From the NCBI GenBank assembly GCA_017649745.1, contig JAGCGE010000152.1, positions 1-64,000 on the forward strand: a DNA stretch of 64,000 bases, written 5' to 3'. This stretch comes from Clostridiales bacterium (GTDB lineage: Bacteria > Bacillota_A > Clostridia > Saccharofermentanales > Saccharofermentanaceae). The number at the start of each line of letters is the position of its first letter. Positions within the stretch are counted from its first letter, which is position 1. The notes beneath the pieces are model-generated. The model was not told the origin of the DNA. It saw nothing but the letters and a program-made list of their open reading frames with translations, and ran no database searches. A program made the position numbers and the translations under genes. Shown here one piece after another: positions 14,828 through 25,885 of the stretch.

Positions 14828-17800
14828 TGAGCAGAAGCTATGACGATCGTATTGTACGTATGGGTTTCGATAATGCCCAATTCGAAGCCGGTACGAAACA
14901 AACGATGACCACTCTCGATAAGCTCAACGAGAAGCTCAAGTTGCCCGGTGCAACCGAAGGCGGTAAAAACGTCCAGTCAGCGGTTGACAGTGTCGACTTC
15001 TCTGCCATGGAGAAAGCAATTCTCAACATCGAGAAACGCTTCTCAACGCTCGGTGTCGTAAGTATGAACGTGATCAGCAAGATCACCAACGGCATCACGA
15101 GTTCTGTCGCAAAGCTTGAGGCCGCTACTCTTGGTCAAATCAAGACCGGCGGCTGGAATAGAGCCATGAATATCGCTAACGCGAAATTCCAGATCGAGGG
15201 TCTTGGATTCGCATGGGAACAGGTTGAAAAGGCTGTTAGCTACGGCGTTAAAGACACCGCTTATGGTCTTGATGCGGCTGCTTCCGCCGCTTCCCAGTTG
15301 GCAGCATCTGGCGTAGATTTTCAAGAAGTTCTTGAAACGGTCAACGGTCAGGAACTCACTGCCATGCATAAGTCGCTGCGAGCCATTTCTGGTGTTGCAG
15401 CAATGACAAACTCCTCTTATGAGGATATAGCTCGAATATTCACCACTGTTGCGGGTAACGGTCGTCTTATGGGTGATCAGTTACTCCAGCTTTCGTCCAG
15501 AGGCATGAATGCCGCTGCAAAGCTGGCAGAAACCCTCAATACCACAGAGGGCGAAATCCGTGACATGGTTTCTAAGGGTCAGATCGACTTCCAGACATTT
15601 GCCTTTGCTATGGATAACGCTTTTGGCGACCATGCAAAAGAGGCGAATAAGACTTTTACTGGCGCTCTCGGAAACATGAAAGCGGCTCTCTCCAGAGTTG
15701 GCGAAATCTTTTCTGATCCTATCATAAATAAAACAAACACTCTTTTTATTTCCTTGACCACAAGGATTGACGAATTCAAAAATAAGCTCAAATCCATCAA
15801 AGTTCCTCGTACTCTCGAAGAAATCGAGAAAAAATACTCCGGAATTTCCAAAAATGCTACCGCTTATACCGAAACGCTCAAGGGTATGGGCGACCGTACC
15901 ATTAAACTTGGCGAGGATTTCGCCAACATGTGGCAGTCCGGAATCGATGCATTTTCAGCAATGATTAAATCAGTCGATCTTGATTGGTTTGATAAAGTCG
16001 TTGAGAAAGTCGATAAGACCGTCAACAAGGTTACCGAGTTCTTTGATCTTATCAAGGAAATCTACGGAGAGTCTGCGGAGGAAGCGGCTGATAGCATTAA
16101 CGATGCTACCAAAACGCTTTTAGTCAGCGCCGAAGAAGCCCAAGCGGCTAGGGACATAATTGACAAAGGCATGTATGGCAGCGGCGACGCTCGAAAGAAC
16201 GCTCTCGCTAAGTTGTTCGGCGACGGAGAAGAGGGTAAAAAGCACGCGGAAAACGTGCAGGCTTATATCGATTCTATCATTGCTGCTGGGTGGAGCTATG
16301 AAAAAGCTTCCATCCAGGTCGAAGATTCAAACAAACGAATTGCTGATTCTCAAACCGACATGGCTCGCGAAGTGAAAAAAGCGAGGATCAAAGACGTTAT
16401 TGATGGTGTTAAGAAAACGTTTTCAAATCTTTGGAAAACAGCGAAGAATCTAGGATCCGCTGCATCAGCAATCATGCGACCGATTTTATCGGCGTTTGGC
16501 TCAGTGTTCAATCTCGATTTCAGCAGCTTCACGTCTGGAACGGCTAGTTTTACTGATATGCTGGTTAAACTCAGCGAGAAGCTCATAGTTAGCGATGAAA
16601 CTGCCGAGAAAATCGAGAAAGTATTTACAAGATTTTTCGAGATAATCAAAATAGGAATCGGATATCTTGAAAGGGGTGTCGACCTCGTTAAGAGCTTCGT
16701 CACCGCACTTGTAGAAAGTGATGCGGTAACAACCCTCACTGGTTATATTACCGATTTGCTTGATAAAGTTCTCGAGATGGACGCATTGCAGATCACTGAA
16801 GATAATCCCATTCTTAAGTTCTTGACGAGTATCATTGATGCAGTTGACGGTTTACTAGTCGGAAACGAGGGCGCGCCGTCAAAACTTACAACATTCATAA
16901 ACGACATCCTTAAGGCTATAAAAGGCATAAATTGGAAAGACATCGGTAATATTGCTGGCTCTGCGTTTCTTGTGTATGAGATGGTAAATCTCGTTCTCGG
17001 CATACGAAAACTCGGCGGACTGATCCTGAGTATTGCCGATCTTCCTGCATCTATAACGAGATTCTTTAATAATCTCGGAAATGCTGTTTCGAATATGTCC
17101 GGGGCATACGTAGTTTCTACCGTTGCAAAATCGCTGGCGATTGTTGCTGGAGCTGTTCTCATACTTTCGCAGATTCCTGACGAACAGCTGTACAAGGCAT
17201 TAGGTACGATAGCGATAATAGCGCTACTTATAAAGTTTCTGTCTAAAATCGCAATATCTCTTGGCAATGGCAAAACGATAAATTCATTCAAAGAATTGAT
17301 ATCGTCATTTAAGACCGTATTTTCAGCAGTTAAGGTTATCGGTTCGCTCTCAGTGGCGTTTCTTGCTCTCGCTGGTGCTGCATCGATAATCGGAATCGGT
17401 ATGGCGATTATTGAAAAGAGTGGTGCCGCAAAACCGTCCGCGCTGTTCCCGATGATTATATTGCTTACTGCTTTGACGGGTATCGTCATTGTGATTGGCG
17501 AATGGTTGCAGTCGGTAAATCCCAAGACACTGACAAAAATGCCTGTTGTCTTCAGCGCCATATCGGTGATGCTTGTTTCTTTAGGTGGGGCAGTATTAGC
17601 GATGTCAGCGGCGATGAAGATTCTGTCTACTATTCCGTCTGATACGTTCGGTTTGATAATCACTCTTATGGGTGTAATGTTTGTAGGTACGTCGTTAATA
17701 GTCAAAATGGCTACAGACGCAAAAGCAAAGGAACTGCTGACAGCTTCTGTAACCATAGCTGCTATCGGCGGGGCGATGTCGGCAATCATTTTATCCGTAG

Positions 17801-20670
17801 CCGGAGCGACTGCTGCAATTTCGTATGCGGCATCGTTACTTACAAATGTTAAGCCTGAATCGTATCTGTTATTGCTCACCGGAATCTTTTCGATATTCCT
17901 CACGGTTATTTTCCTTACAAACAAGGCTAACAGCATTCAAGATACCGGTAAAGTTGTTACTACTTTGCTTGGCATGTCTGTCGCGATGATAGCAATAGGC
18001 GGGGCTACAGCATTGATAGCAGGAGCGCTTGTAGCCATAACGAATATAGGCGGAGATAATGTCGACTCTGCACTTCTGGTTCTTGCTAGTATACTTGCAG
18101 GACTTGTGATCCTGATGTATATGACGACAGTGTTAAAACCCACTCAACTTTTAGCATCAGCGGTGATGTTCATGGGAATCGCATCAGCGATTCTTGTCAT
18201 GTCAGCAGCGGTGGCATTGTTGGCCAATATGGGCGGTTCCAAGATGATTGAAGCCGCCGGTGCGATTGTTATGTCACTTGTTGGTTTAGGAGTTGCAGTA
18301 GCAATAGCAAGTGCATCTCTAAGTGCCGGAAAGAATTCGGTAGGTTATATAGTGGCTAGTGTACTGGCGTTGTCAGTTGCTATGCTCATTATATCGTCTG
18401 CTATTTCCAAATTGGGAGATACTAAGCATTTGGAAACATCTGTATCTCAAATGCTCAAGTTGACAATAGCCATTGCGGCGGTTATCGCTGTATTGTCAAT
18501 CGTTGGGAAGATAGCCGGCGGCTCTGACAATGCGTTGCTGGCGGCGGGAACAACATTTCTCATGGTTTCTGCATCACTACTAGTTCTTACGATTGCAATC
18601 GAAAAGATGGCATCAGTGATGAATGCTCCTGGAGTTGTTGGAGCCATTGCTGTAATGGGAGTTTTCCTCGTCCTCGTTGGCGGTCTTGCTATAGCGGCAG
18701 CATTTATACCTGGTGCAGCATTGGCGTTTGAGGCCGTTGGAAACGCATTCCTGTATGCAGGAGTTGGTGCAGCACTTGTTGGTGCCGGCATTTACCTCGT
18801 AGCGAAGGGAGTGAAGATTCTAGCTCCGGCAGTCGCAATGCTTGGAATATCCCTTGGCGTATTCTTTACGGCGTTAGAGGACCACAAGGTCGCGGCAATA
18901 GCGTTCGGCGTGATTACACTGGCTTTGATCGCTGCACTTACAATCGCTATAATTAAGCTCAGTCCTGTTATTGAGGCCATTGCAAATGTCATCTCGGCTA
19001 CCATGTCTAAAACCGGAAAAGTTCTAAAAACTGGCGAATCCGGACTTCAGAAATGGGTTTCCAATCTCTCAACTAAGGGCAAAGCTACCATAGCGGCATT
19101 GATTACGACATTGTGCGGAGCAATCCTTAAAGCATCCCCAGACATTCTCGATACAGTTGGTCAAATGCTTATTAAGCTGCTTTCGTATCTCGGAAGTATT
19201 GCTGGGGATCTTGCTGAGGGGTTGGTTGAATTCCTTGTGAATTTAATCAATGGTCTTAGCCGGGCTATTCGAAGAAACAGTGCGCAGATTGCCGCTGCGA
19301 TTTGGGGAGTGTTATATGCTCTCACCGACGTGGTGGTTCAGATTCTTGGTCAATTGCTCTACATGCTCGTTGCTCCGTTTTCTGAAGGCCTTGCAGAGGA
19401 AATCAAGAATACAGTTACCAGCGCATCAGATGCACTTACCGAAATGGCAGAAGAGCAGATTGCCATGGCTGAAGAAATGGATAAAAGTAAGGAAGACTAT
19501 CTGGCCCATTTGAAGCAGCAGACAAAGGCCACTAAGGATTCCTGTACCGAATCCGCCAACGCAATTTCTAGTTTTACAGATATCCTATCCGATAAGGCTG
19601 GAGAACAAAAAGACGCACTCGGCGGCCTGGATGACGAGTATGCAGAATTGACAAATAACGGAAAGAATCTCGCTATAGCTAGTAATCTGTGGAACAAAAA
19701 TCTAGACATCAAAACCCCGAGCACAAACAATAATCAACTTGCGTTTGCCAAAATGGAATGGTCCGATACCGACGATCCCGATGCTTACAATAAAATGATT
19801 GAAAGCATGGGTCTAACCAATGACAATGCAGTCGAATCCGGAGAGGAGTTCACATCGGCATATAATAATGCTGCTGCGGAAGCCCTTGACGATCCTGACG
19901 AATATTACACTGCTGAAACAAACAATCTTGGCGGCGTACAAGACGCTATCAAAGACAGCGAAAAGCCTACTTATAACGCAGTTAAGACGTATATCAATGC
20001 CCCGTCTACTCAGGCGCTTCGCGAGAATCGTAGAAGCATGTACGAGGGTGCTGAGTATACAGTCGATGGTGCGATAAAGTACATCGAACATGAGGGTAGC
20101 AGGAAGTACAATTCCGCTATAACATTTCTCATGCGAGAAGGTCAAGAAGCCGCTAGAAAAGCGAACGAGGAACACTCGCCGTCGAAAGTATATTACGAAA
20201 TTGCGGCATACATGGTCGCTGGACTGGTTAATGGTATTGAACAGAATACCGATGAGGCTACAAGCGCCATGGGCGGTCTTTCTTCGGCAATTCTCGCCGC
20301 TTTCGGTGACCCCATTGATTATGTCTCCAAGATTGCGAGCGGCGAACTCGTGTACGATCCGCGTATTCGCCCGGTCTTTGATAGTTCTAATGTTTATCGC
20401 GGTGCATCCGCCATCAATTCTATGATAAGCGGACAGACCATGACCGTTGCTGGGTTCTCTGGTAAACTCGCTTCTGACATAAGCACTCTTGACAACAGTA
20501 ACGCAGAGATCATCAACGAACTCCGCGCCCTAAGAGAAGACATCACTGTTCTTGGCGAAGAAATGGCAGACATGCAAATTGTCATGGACACCGGCGCTCT
20601 GGTTGGTGCCACTGCCGGTCCTATGGACAGGGCACTTGGCGCTAGAAGCATGAGATACGGGAGGGGATAA
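14827..20670 (+). CDS. Tape measure protein
   Basis: A 1947-residue protein, the longest in the window. The N-terminal part has MGFDNAQFEAGTKQTMTTLDKLNEKL and a TMP core (YEDIARIFTTVAGNGRLMGDQLLQLSSRGMNAAAKLAE). A helical and coiled-coil middle is followed by a long hydrophobic zone (about 720-1420) of repeated Ile/Ala/Gly-rich segments. The C-terminal region contains EEHSPSKVYYEIAAYMVAGLVNGIE. It sets tail length; at about 1.5 angstroms per residue the tail would be near 290 nm. No peptidase domain is evident. A TCAAAATGG repeat lies at 17702. Confidence 0.95.
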   Translation: MSRSYDDRIVRMGFDNAQFEAGTKQTMTTLDKLNEKLKLPGATEGGKNVQSAVDSVDFSAMEKAILNIEKRFSTLGVVSMNVISKITNGITSSVAKLEAATLGQIKTGGWNRAMNIANAKFQIEGLGFAWEQVEKAVSYGVKDTAYGLDAAASAASQLAASGVDFQEVLETVNGQELTAMHKSLRAISGVAAMTNSSYEDIARIFTTVAGNGRLMGDQLLQLSSRGMNAAAKLAETLNTTEGEIRDMVSKGQIDFQTFAFAMDNAFGDHAKEANKTFTGALGNMKAALSRVGEIFSDPIINKTNTLFISLTTRIDEFKNKLKSIKVPRTLEEIEKKYSGISKNATAYTETLKGMGDRTIKLGEDFANMWQSGIDAFSAMIKSVDLDWFDKVVEKVDKTVNKVTEFFDLIKEIYGESAEEAADSINDATKTLLVSAEEAQAARDIIDKGMYGSGDARKNALAKLFGDGEEGKKHAENVQAYIDSIIAAGWSYEKASIQVEDSNKRIADSQTDMAREVKKARIKDVIDGVKKTFSNLWKTAKNLGSAASAIMRPILSAFGSVFNLDFSSFTSGTASFTDMLVKLSEKLIVSDETAEKIEKVFTRFFEIIKIGIGYLERGVDLVKSFVTALVESDAVTTLTGYITDLLDKVLEMDALQITEDNPILKFLTSIIDAVDGLLVGNEGAPSKLTTFINDILKAIKGINWKDIGNIAGSAFLVYEMVNLVLGIRKLGGLILSIADLPASITRFFNNLGNAVSNMSGAYVVSTVAKSLAIVAGAVLILSQIPDEQLYKALGTIAIIALLIKFLSKIAISLGNGKTINSFKELISSFKTVFSAVKVIGSLSVAFLALAGAASIIGIGMAIIEKSGAAKPSALFPMIILLTALTGIVIVIGEWLQSVNPKTLTKMPVVFSAISVMLVSLGGAVLAMSAAMKILSTIPSDTFGLIITLMGVMFVGTSLIVKMATDAKAKELLTASVTIAAIGGAMSAIILSVAGATAAISYAASLLTNVKPESYLLLLTGIFSIFLTVIFLTNKANSIQDTGKVVTTLLGMSVAMIAIGGATALIAGALVAITNIGGDNVDSALLVLASILAGLVILMYMTTVLKPTQLLASAVMFMGIASAILVMSAAVALLANMGGSKMIEAAGAIVMSLVGLGVAVAIASASLSAGKNSVGYIVASVLALSVAMLIISSAISKLGDTKHLETSVSQMLKLTIAIAAVIAVLSIVGKIAGGSDNALLAAGTTFLMVSASLLVLTIAIEKMASVMNAPGVVGAIAVMGVFLVLVGGLAIAAAFIPGAALAFEAVGNAFLYAGVGAALVGAGIYLVAKGVKILAPAVAMLGISLGVFFTALEDHKVAAIAFGVITLALIAALTIAIIKLSPVIEAIANVISATMSKTGKVLKTGESGLQKWVSNLSTKGKATIAALITTLCGAILKASPDILDTVGQMLIKLLSYLGSIAGDLAEGLVEFLVNLINGLSRAIRRNSAQIAAAIWGVLYALTDVVVQILGQLLYMLVAPFSEGLAEEIKNTVTSASDALTEMAEEQIAMAEEMDKSKEDYLAHLKQQTKATKDSCTESANAISSFTDILSDKAGEQKDALGGLDDEYAELTNNGKNLAIASNLWNKNLDIKTPSTNNNQLAFAKMEWSDTDDPDAYNKMIESMGLTNDNAVESGEEFTSAYNNAAAEALDDPDEYYTAETNNLGGVQDAIKDSEKPTYNAVKTYINAPSTQALRENRRSMYEGAEYTVDGAIKYIEHEGSRKYNSAITFLMREGQEAARKANEEHSPSKVYYEIAAYMVAGLVNGIEQNTDEATSAMGGLSSAILAAFGDPIDYVSKIASGELVYDPRIRPVFDSSNVYRGASAINSMISGQTMTVAGFSGKLASDISTLDNSNAEIINELRALREDITVLGEEMADMQIVMDTGALVGATAGPMDRALGARSMRYGRG

Positions 20671-20676
20671 GTCGAT

Positions 20677-21516
20677 ATGGATGTTTACTATAATGGTGAT
20701 CACTCCGTACAGTTCGGAGACTTTCGAATTGTTGATGAAGGACAAAATGGTCAGTTTGACCCCTCCCTGTACGTCGATTCATGGAAAGATTTCGGATTGA
20801 TTCCGAAACAACTTCCTGTAATCGCCCCTGCCCCTGTCGTGAAGAAGTCGGTTGAGGTCTACGGTGCGAACAGTATCATAGACCTCACCGAAGTTCCGAG
20901 AGGATTCCCTACATACCAGAATCGAACTGGTTCATTGACGTTCTATGTTGACGGTTCCGACAAAGACTTCAACTGGATAAATACCTATGACAAGATAATT
21001 GATTATCTTCACGGCTTCTCGATGAAGATGATGCTCGCTGACGACCCTAATAACTATTATTACGGTCGATTTGACATTAGCGGCTGGAATCCAGGAAGTC
21101 ACGTAAACGAGATCACGATCAATTACGATCTTGATCCGTATAAATACGCTATCTTCACGACAACAGAAGATTGGCTCTGGAATCCTTTTGATTTCCTGCG
21201 CGGCTATATTCCGGTTGGTCGTGAGAACTTCGTGGACATCGATGTCGCGAATACCCCATTGATTCAGTGGCCGACAGAGCTTGTCGGAAAGATGCCGGTT
21301 GTCCCGAAATTCATTCTGTCTGGAAGCACAAATGGAGTCGACGTGAAAGTGTTCAACTCTATTTACGGTCAGTGGAGTGATATCGTGCATATTCAAAATG
21401 GAACGACAGAAGACGTGAAATTGGAGTTATGCACACCAAAAGTAGGCACGTTTACGCAGATTAGTCTGTCTGGAGACGGCCTGTTATCAATCGATTTTAG
21501 ACCCGGAAGGTTGTGA
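20677..21516 (+). CDS. Distal tail protein (Dit)
   Basis: A 279-residue protein. The N-terminal half fits the Dit belt domain (FGDFRIVDEGQNGQFDP, then VEVYGANSIIDLTEV, YQNRTGSLTFYVDGSDKDFNW and MKMMLADDPNNYYYGRF). The C-terminal galectin-like half carries FILSGSTNGVDVKVFNS. It forms the hub joining tail tube and tail tip; order TMP-Dit-Tal is canonical. Confidence 0.85.
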   Translation: MDVYYNGDHSVQFGDFRIVDEGQNGQFDPSLYVDSWKDFGLIPKQLPVIAPAPVVKKSVEVYGANSIIDLTEVPRGFPTYQNRTGSLTFYVDGSDKDFNWINTYDKIIDYLHGFSMKMMLADDPNNYYYGRFDISGWNPGSHVNEITINYDLDPYKYAIFTTTEDWLWNPFDFLRGYIPVGRENFVDIDVANTPLIQWPTELVGKMPVVPKFILSGSTNGVDVKVFNSIYGQWSDIVHIQNGTTEDVKLELCTPKVGTFTQISLSGDGLLSIDFRPGRL

Positions 21517-21521
21517 TGTAG

Positions 21522-24392
21522 ATGTATACTATCTTCGCAGAGAACAATGGCACGAGTATTTGCATCTTTGACGATAGACTCATTGATCAGCGTGTGAAGC
21601 TTGTGGATCCAGTTCTGGAGCTTGAAGATAATGCGTCTGGATCGCTTAGTTTCACGGTCTATCCACAAAATCAAGGGTATGCGGGGAACACGATTCAGTC
21701 CATGGCGACTACAATTCGTGTGTACCGACACTCTGATGAAATCTGGGAGGGACGTCCGTTATCGGAAGATAAAGACTTCTATAACGGGCGTCTTATCTCT
21801 TGTGAGGGTGCTTATGCATACCTCAATGACGTAGATCAGCCGTATGCAGAATACCTCGGTGTCGATGGCGCCAAGCTCGAGATCGTTGATTTCATCAAAG
21901 GCGTTCTTGAGAAGTATAACGCTAAGGCATCGCCGAATCGAAGATTTCATATTCCCGGCACCTACGTCAATGCTATTTACGTTCCGAAAAATATGACCGA
22001 CAAAGGTTCGGTTGAACATAAAACAGACTTACCGTCGTCTGGCAATAACGTTAACGACGTGTATCTGGTTACTGACACAAACTCATACTACGCGTGGAAT
22101 TACATGTCCGGCGTCACTTCAACTGTACTCGGATGGGTTGACGTCACTGATAATATTCATCGCAACCTCGGCTATACGCGAAAGACTGGCGGCGAGAAGA
22201 CAAAAGAGTCTATTGACGCTCTCCTTGAAGTATTCACTGGCGCTCATGTGAAAGTAGTGACCGTTAACGGCAATCGCTGCCTGTATTTTACGGTTGCTGA
22301 GGTGCCTGAAGACGAATTCATATATGCCGGAACCACACCTAGACCGACAAAACAGAAGGTGTCTTTCGGCAAGAATCTCCTTGATCTTGTCAAGAAGCGT
22401 GACGGAAGCGAATTTTTCACTGTTTTGCTTCCAGTAGGTGCTGAGATAAGCACTGAACAGCCCGAAACCATCGAGACGATGTGTACGAATGTGCTGTCTG
22501 ACGCGTACGAAAGAGACGCTAGTCGGAATTACTCTATCATATATGATCCGGGATACGACTTGTATAACGATCCGGAAGTTGCGCCATTTGATACTACTGC
22601 TGTCGTATCTGATTTGCGAACTGGCGGACCTAGACGGACTGTCTGGACAAACATGTATACTGGACAAGGATATGACTATTATTTATTCACTAGCATGACA
22701 TACACCGCCGATTCACAGGGCGATAATAACTTGTTGATGTATCATTTCAGAGACGCATCTCCGACCACGAGTGTTATCCAGAACGCGAATGCGATGCCTT
22801 ATCTGGAAACACCTACGAAAGTCACTTACACACAATTCCGTTCTGTACAACAGCAAAAACTATCAAAAGGGGTAGGTCGACAGACAATAATTCAGAAGTT
22901 CTCCGTACCTGAAACAGGTTCTTACAACCTGGGTTATGCTGTCGATACCGATCTGATGATGGCAATTCAAAATGGGAATCCCGATAATCCGTCAGTGGTT
23001 AATGGATCATTGGATTGGGGGTCGGGAGATTCTCAATATTCGCTGGTATATCCGAAATTGTATAAGGCACCATATCCGAGAGCCGTATATCAGTATACCG
23101 GTGTTCGTAAAATTCCGGACACGGATATTGCATGGCACGGAACTCTGATAGACGCACATAACGAAGAGGATTATGCGTCTGATCCGTCGCATTCTCCGTA
23201 TGCAAAATACGGTGGCGACGATCATGACATATTTTACAATCGGGACGCAGGCGGAACCGCCGAGATGACAAACGGAGCGTTCAAGTATCATTACCTTGAT
23301 CGATATCAACCTTTTCGCAATACTCCTAGAGAACAGTGGCTGACATTTGGATGGCAGGAACACTATGGTAGTGCGGCTCCCGATTGGTCATTCTTAACCG
23401 GCTATTTCGGTCATCACGTCGGAAAAGTTATGGTGGAACCCGGAAAGACGTATTATCTGAACACAAGAATTACGAATCATCCATACCCAAGTGTTCCTGA
23501 CGGATACGGTAAAACGCCTCCTCCTGAGGGCGACCCTGCTTGGGACGAGGCATACTTCGACGAATACGGCGTTCCGAAAACGACCATATCCAATAATATC
23601 TTAGCTTATGTGGTCGTTTCCAGAAGAGAGATGCGACTCAACCAATCAGAGCAGCCTCGGTGGGTGTATGAGATTATCGCTTACAAGCAGGTAAGCGCCG
23701 GTGTTCTGACTGATGAACTCGTGATGGAGAAAATCAAAATACCGGATGCTATTCCGCCAGAAAAGAAGATGACCTGGGCCGATTCTAATGTCGATACCAC
23801 TCCGCATCTTGAACTCTGGTTCACTTGCGATAATTGCTACGTTAACGGATGTAGCAACCTCACTGGCACACCTAGAGCGACTGATAGCAACCCGTTAAAC
23901 GGCTATCGTCCGTCAGTGTACGTTGAAGATACTTCAGACACCAGTGGTGATTCCGTTTCCGGTACTGATTATCGTCAGTGTGTTACTGTTGCTCCGTTGA
24001 ACCCGACGCAACCTGTTGGCTATGAATCTTTCCCGAAAGAATACATTGTCAATAAGGAGCTTGCCGACAAGTATGGGGTCATCGTCAAGAGAGCCGACTA
24101 CAGCGATGTAACAAGTCCTCAGAAGCTGATGCAGTACGCCACTCTCGAGTGGGCTGCGAACTCGCTTGAACCGTCGTTCGAGGTCACGGCTGTTGATCTG
24201 AGAGACTGCGGTGTAGAAGACGTAGATAATCTCAGACTTCATGAATCAGTAGTCATTGACACAAAACCGCACGGTATCGAGGGAGACAGGGCTATTCTCA
24301 GCCAGATGAGCCTGAATCTCAACGATCTGAGTTCGAATACTTATACCCTTGGTCATGAATCAAATAAGGGTATAAGCTCTCAAGTATCTTGA
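21522..24392 (+). CDS. Tail tip protein (Tal-like, phage minor structural)
   Basis: A 956-residue protein. The first about 370 residues match the Tal N-terminal scaffold (LVDPVLELEDNASGSLSFTVYP, IWEGRPLSEDKDFYNGRLISCEGAYAYL). Inserted near 165-205 is a fibre-like module (TDLPSSGNNVNDVYLVTD...SYYAWN) like those in the next genes. A long middle with Trp/Tyr-rich segments probably mediates carbohydrate contact. The C-terminus (YATLEWAANSLEPSFEVTAVDLRDC) returns to a Tal-type fold. No peptidoglycan hydrolase motif was recognised. Confidence 0.85.
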   Translation: MYTIFAENNGTSICIFDDRLIDQRVKLVDPVLELEDNASGSLSFTVYPQNQGYAGNTIQSMATTIRVYRHSDEIWEGRPLSEDKDFYNGRLISCEGAYAYLNDVDQPYAEYLGVDGAKLEIVDFIKGVLEKYNAKASPNRRFHIPGTYVNAIYVPKNMTDKGSVEHKTDLPSSGNNVNDVYLVTDTNSYYAWNYMSGVTSTVLGWVDVTDNIHRNLGYTRKTGGEKTKESIDALLEVFTGAHVKVVTVNGNRCLYFTVAEVPEDEFIYAGTTPRPTKQKVSFGKNLLDLVKKRDGSEFFTVLLPVGAEISTEQPETIETMCTNVLSDAYERDASRNYSIIYDPGYDLYNDPEVAPFDTTAVVSDLRTGGPRRTVWTNMYTGQGYDYYLFTSMTYTADSQGDNNLLMYHFRDASPTTSVIQNANAMPYLETPTKVTYTQFRSVQQQKLSKGVGRQTIIQKFSVPETGSYNLGYAVDTDLMMAIQNGNPDNPSVVNGSLDWGSGDSQYSLVYPKLYKAPYPRAVYQYTGVRKIPDTDIAWHGTLIDAHNEEDYASDPSHSPYAKYGGDDHDIFYNRDAGGTAEMTNGAFKYHYLDRYQPFRNTPREQWLTFGWQEHYGSAAPDWSFLTGYFGHHVGKVMVEPGKTYYLNTRITNHPYPSVPDGYGKTPPPEGDPAWDEAYFDEYGVPKTTISNNILAYVVVSRREMRLNQSEQPRWVYEIIAYKQVSAGVLTDELVMEKIKIPDAIPPEKKMTWADSNVDTTPHLELWFTCDNCYVNGCSNLTGTPRATDSNPLNGYRPSVYVEDTSDTSGDSVSGTDYRQCVTVAPLNPTQPVGYESFPKEYIVNKELADKYGVIVKRADYSDVTSPQKLMQYATLEWAANSLEPSFEVTAVDLRDCGVEDVDNLRLHESVVIDTKPHGIEGDRAILSQMSLNLNDLSSNTYTLGHESNKGISSQVS

Positions 24393-24408
24393 ATGTGAGG
24401 TGAGAGTT

Positions 24409-24603
24409 GTGGCACAAATCACGAAGGAACTTAACGAAATTCAAAATGGAAGATACGGACATCAGATACGTATGCAAATTCATACGTGTCTCGACCGAAT
24501 AAACAAACAACTCGAAGCTCAGGACGCTGGAGAAGATCCGGAGCCCGAATACGAGGATAGAGAGGGGAGTGAAGACAATGCCGGATATCTCACGGGAACT
24601 TGA
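24409..24603 (+). CDS. Short tail-attachment-like protein
   Basis: A 64-residue protein from a GTG start (GAGGTGAG 5 nt upstream). Residues 2-31 (AQITKELNEIQNGRYGHQIR...) resemble the N-terminus of the following protein and a leader common in gut-phage baseplate or fibre proteins. The rest is acidic. It looks like a free-standing copy of that attachment helix. It overlaps the next gene by 26 nt and carries a TCAAAATGG repeat encoding IQNG. Confidence 0.55.
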   Translation: MAQITKELNEIQNGRYGHQIRMQIHTCLDRINKQLEAQDAGEDPEPEYEDREGSEDNAGYLTGT

Positions 24604-25882
24604 GATTATTGCCCATGAGCCGAAAGGAAAGCTCGTGAAAGACGCTATCCATGACGCCCTTGACAAAATCAATCAGACTGCGAACAGAAGACCGACCGCT
24701 AAAATAGGAATTCCTATCGACGAGGTCATCATCGACACCGGATGGATTGACGGCTCTCTAGTGGCATCTCTTATAGCCGGAGAAATTCATACGTTTGACG
24801 GTGTTATCGAGAATAGTGCTTACGAACCTTCCGGTGCCGAGAACACCTTACGTCTATTCGCTAATTATGACGGAAAAGCGTATATTGTCACTACTTCTGA
24901 ATGGCGAACAGAAGGCGATATTTATCCCACAATCACTGATTCTTCTGGTCTCACATGGACTCTTGAGCGATCATTCAAAGGTCAGGCAAACGCTTATGAC
25001 GCAAACAATTCCGACCTTTCGACATATGTGACAAATCCGACGATTAAAGGCTATGTTTACGATGCGTCAGAACTCCCCGAAGCAGACGCCAATACCGTTG
25101 GTGACGTGTATGTCGATAATGTAAATCACATCACGTATTACGGCACCGAAGACAATGGCGTATATTCATGGGGCACGATAACCGATCCGGTTCCTTCTGG
25201 ATTATGTCATAACGCAAGGTCTGATAGAATATGTGTCTGGTCGGCAACCGTTACTGAATCGGCAGATATCGTTGCCGTAATTGCGGATTCTGGCACATAT
25301 CTCTCCAGCGCAGTCTTTGTGGTGTATAACACGCCTCAAATCAGGTTCTCTGAATACGACACCCATGTCGCTGTGCCCATGCAACGTGGTCGAGGATATT
25401 GGGTACACACGTTTGCCGGTAAAGTTGCTACTCCGGCAGATTTGCCTAGTGAACCAGCATCTGAATCAGACTTGTTTTATGTGGAGAGCAATGACAGCTG
25501 CTATGAATACAATGATGGCGATTGGATCAACCTTGCACAAAATGTGTTCGATGGTTCTATTGATAGCAAGTCATACGCCGGAGAGCTCGAAGGAATCACG
25601 GCTAATACTGCTAAAATATTTGTGACATCGGCGTATTACGAGAACCAGTCATATATCCCGCATCTGGTACTCAGTGATTCGTCGATGGTGTCACACGTTC
25701 AGCAGGCAGTGTCTACAAAAGCTGGTGGTTCAAAGATAAGTGCATGGTTCCAAGAATCCGGACTGTCGACCTATCCTCGATTCAAGCCTGCTATGGGAAC
25801 CGAAAACTATCTTAATTTGCATGATCACTCATTCGTAATATTCGAGATCGAGCTCATTCCGCATCAAGAAGGGAGTGAATGA
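24578..25882 (+). CDS. Tail fibre / receptor-binding protein A
   Basis: 434 residues from the ATG at 24578 (AGAGGGGAG 8 nt upstream). It starts with the attachment-like helix MPDISRELEIIAHEPKGK and then a beta-rich body. Two fibre modules are visible: SELPEADANTVGDVYVDNVN near 165-185 and ADLPSEPASESDLFYVESND near 285-310, each followed by a Trp. A probable tail-tip adhesin; ligand unknown. Confidence 0.7.
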   Translation: MPDISRELEIIAHEPKGKLVKDAIHDALDKINQTANRRPTAKIGIPIDEVIIDTGWIDGSLVASLIAGEIHTFDGVIENSAYEPSGAENTLRLFANYDGKAYIVTTSEWRTEGDIYPTITDSSGLTWTLERSFKGQANAYDANNSDLSTYVTNPTIKGYVYDASELPEADANTVGDVYVDNVNHITYYGTEDNGVYSWGTITDPVPSGLCHNARSDRICVWSATVTESADIVAVIADSGTYLSSAVFVVYNTPQIRFSEYDTHVAVPMQRGRGYWVHTFAGKVATPADLPSEPASESDLFYVESNDSCYEYNDGDWINLAQNVFDGSIDSKSYAGELEGITANTAKIFVTSAYYENQSYIPHLVLSDSSMVSHVQQAVSTKAGGSKISAWFQESGLSTYPRFKPAMGTENYLNLHDHSFVIFEIELIPHQEGSE

Positions 25883-25885
25883 CAT

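Noticed and set aside
14838..15369. Minus-strand frames opposite the start of the tape measure gene
   Set aside because: Shadows of coding sequence with no translation signals.
16743..17936. Minus-strand open frame (397 codons) opposite the tape measure gene
   Set aside because: Antisense to a repetitive hydrophobic coding region; its Ala/Ile/Pro composition is what reverse reading of those codons gives.
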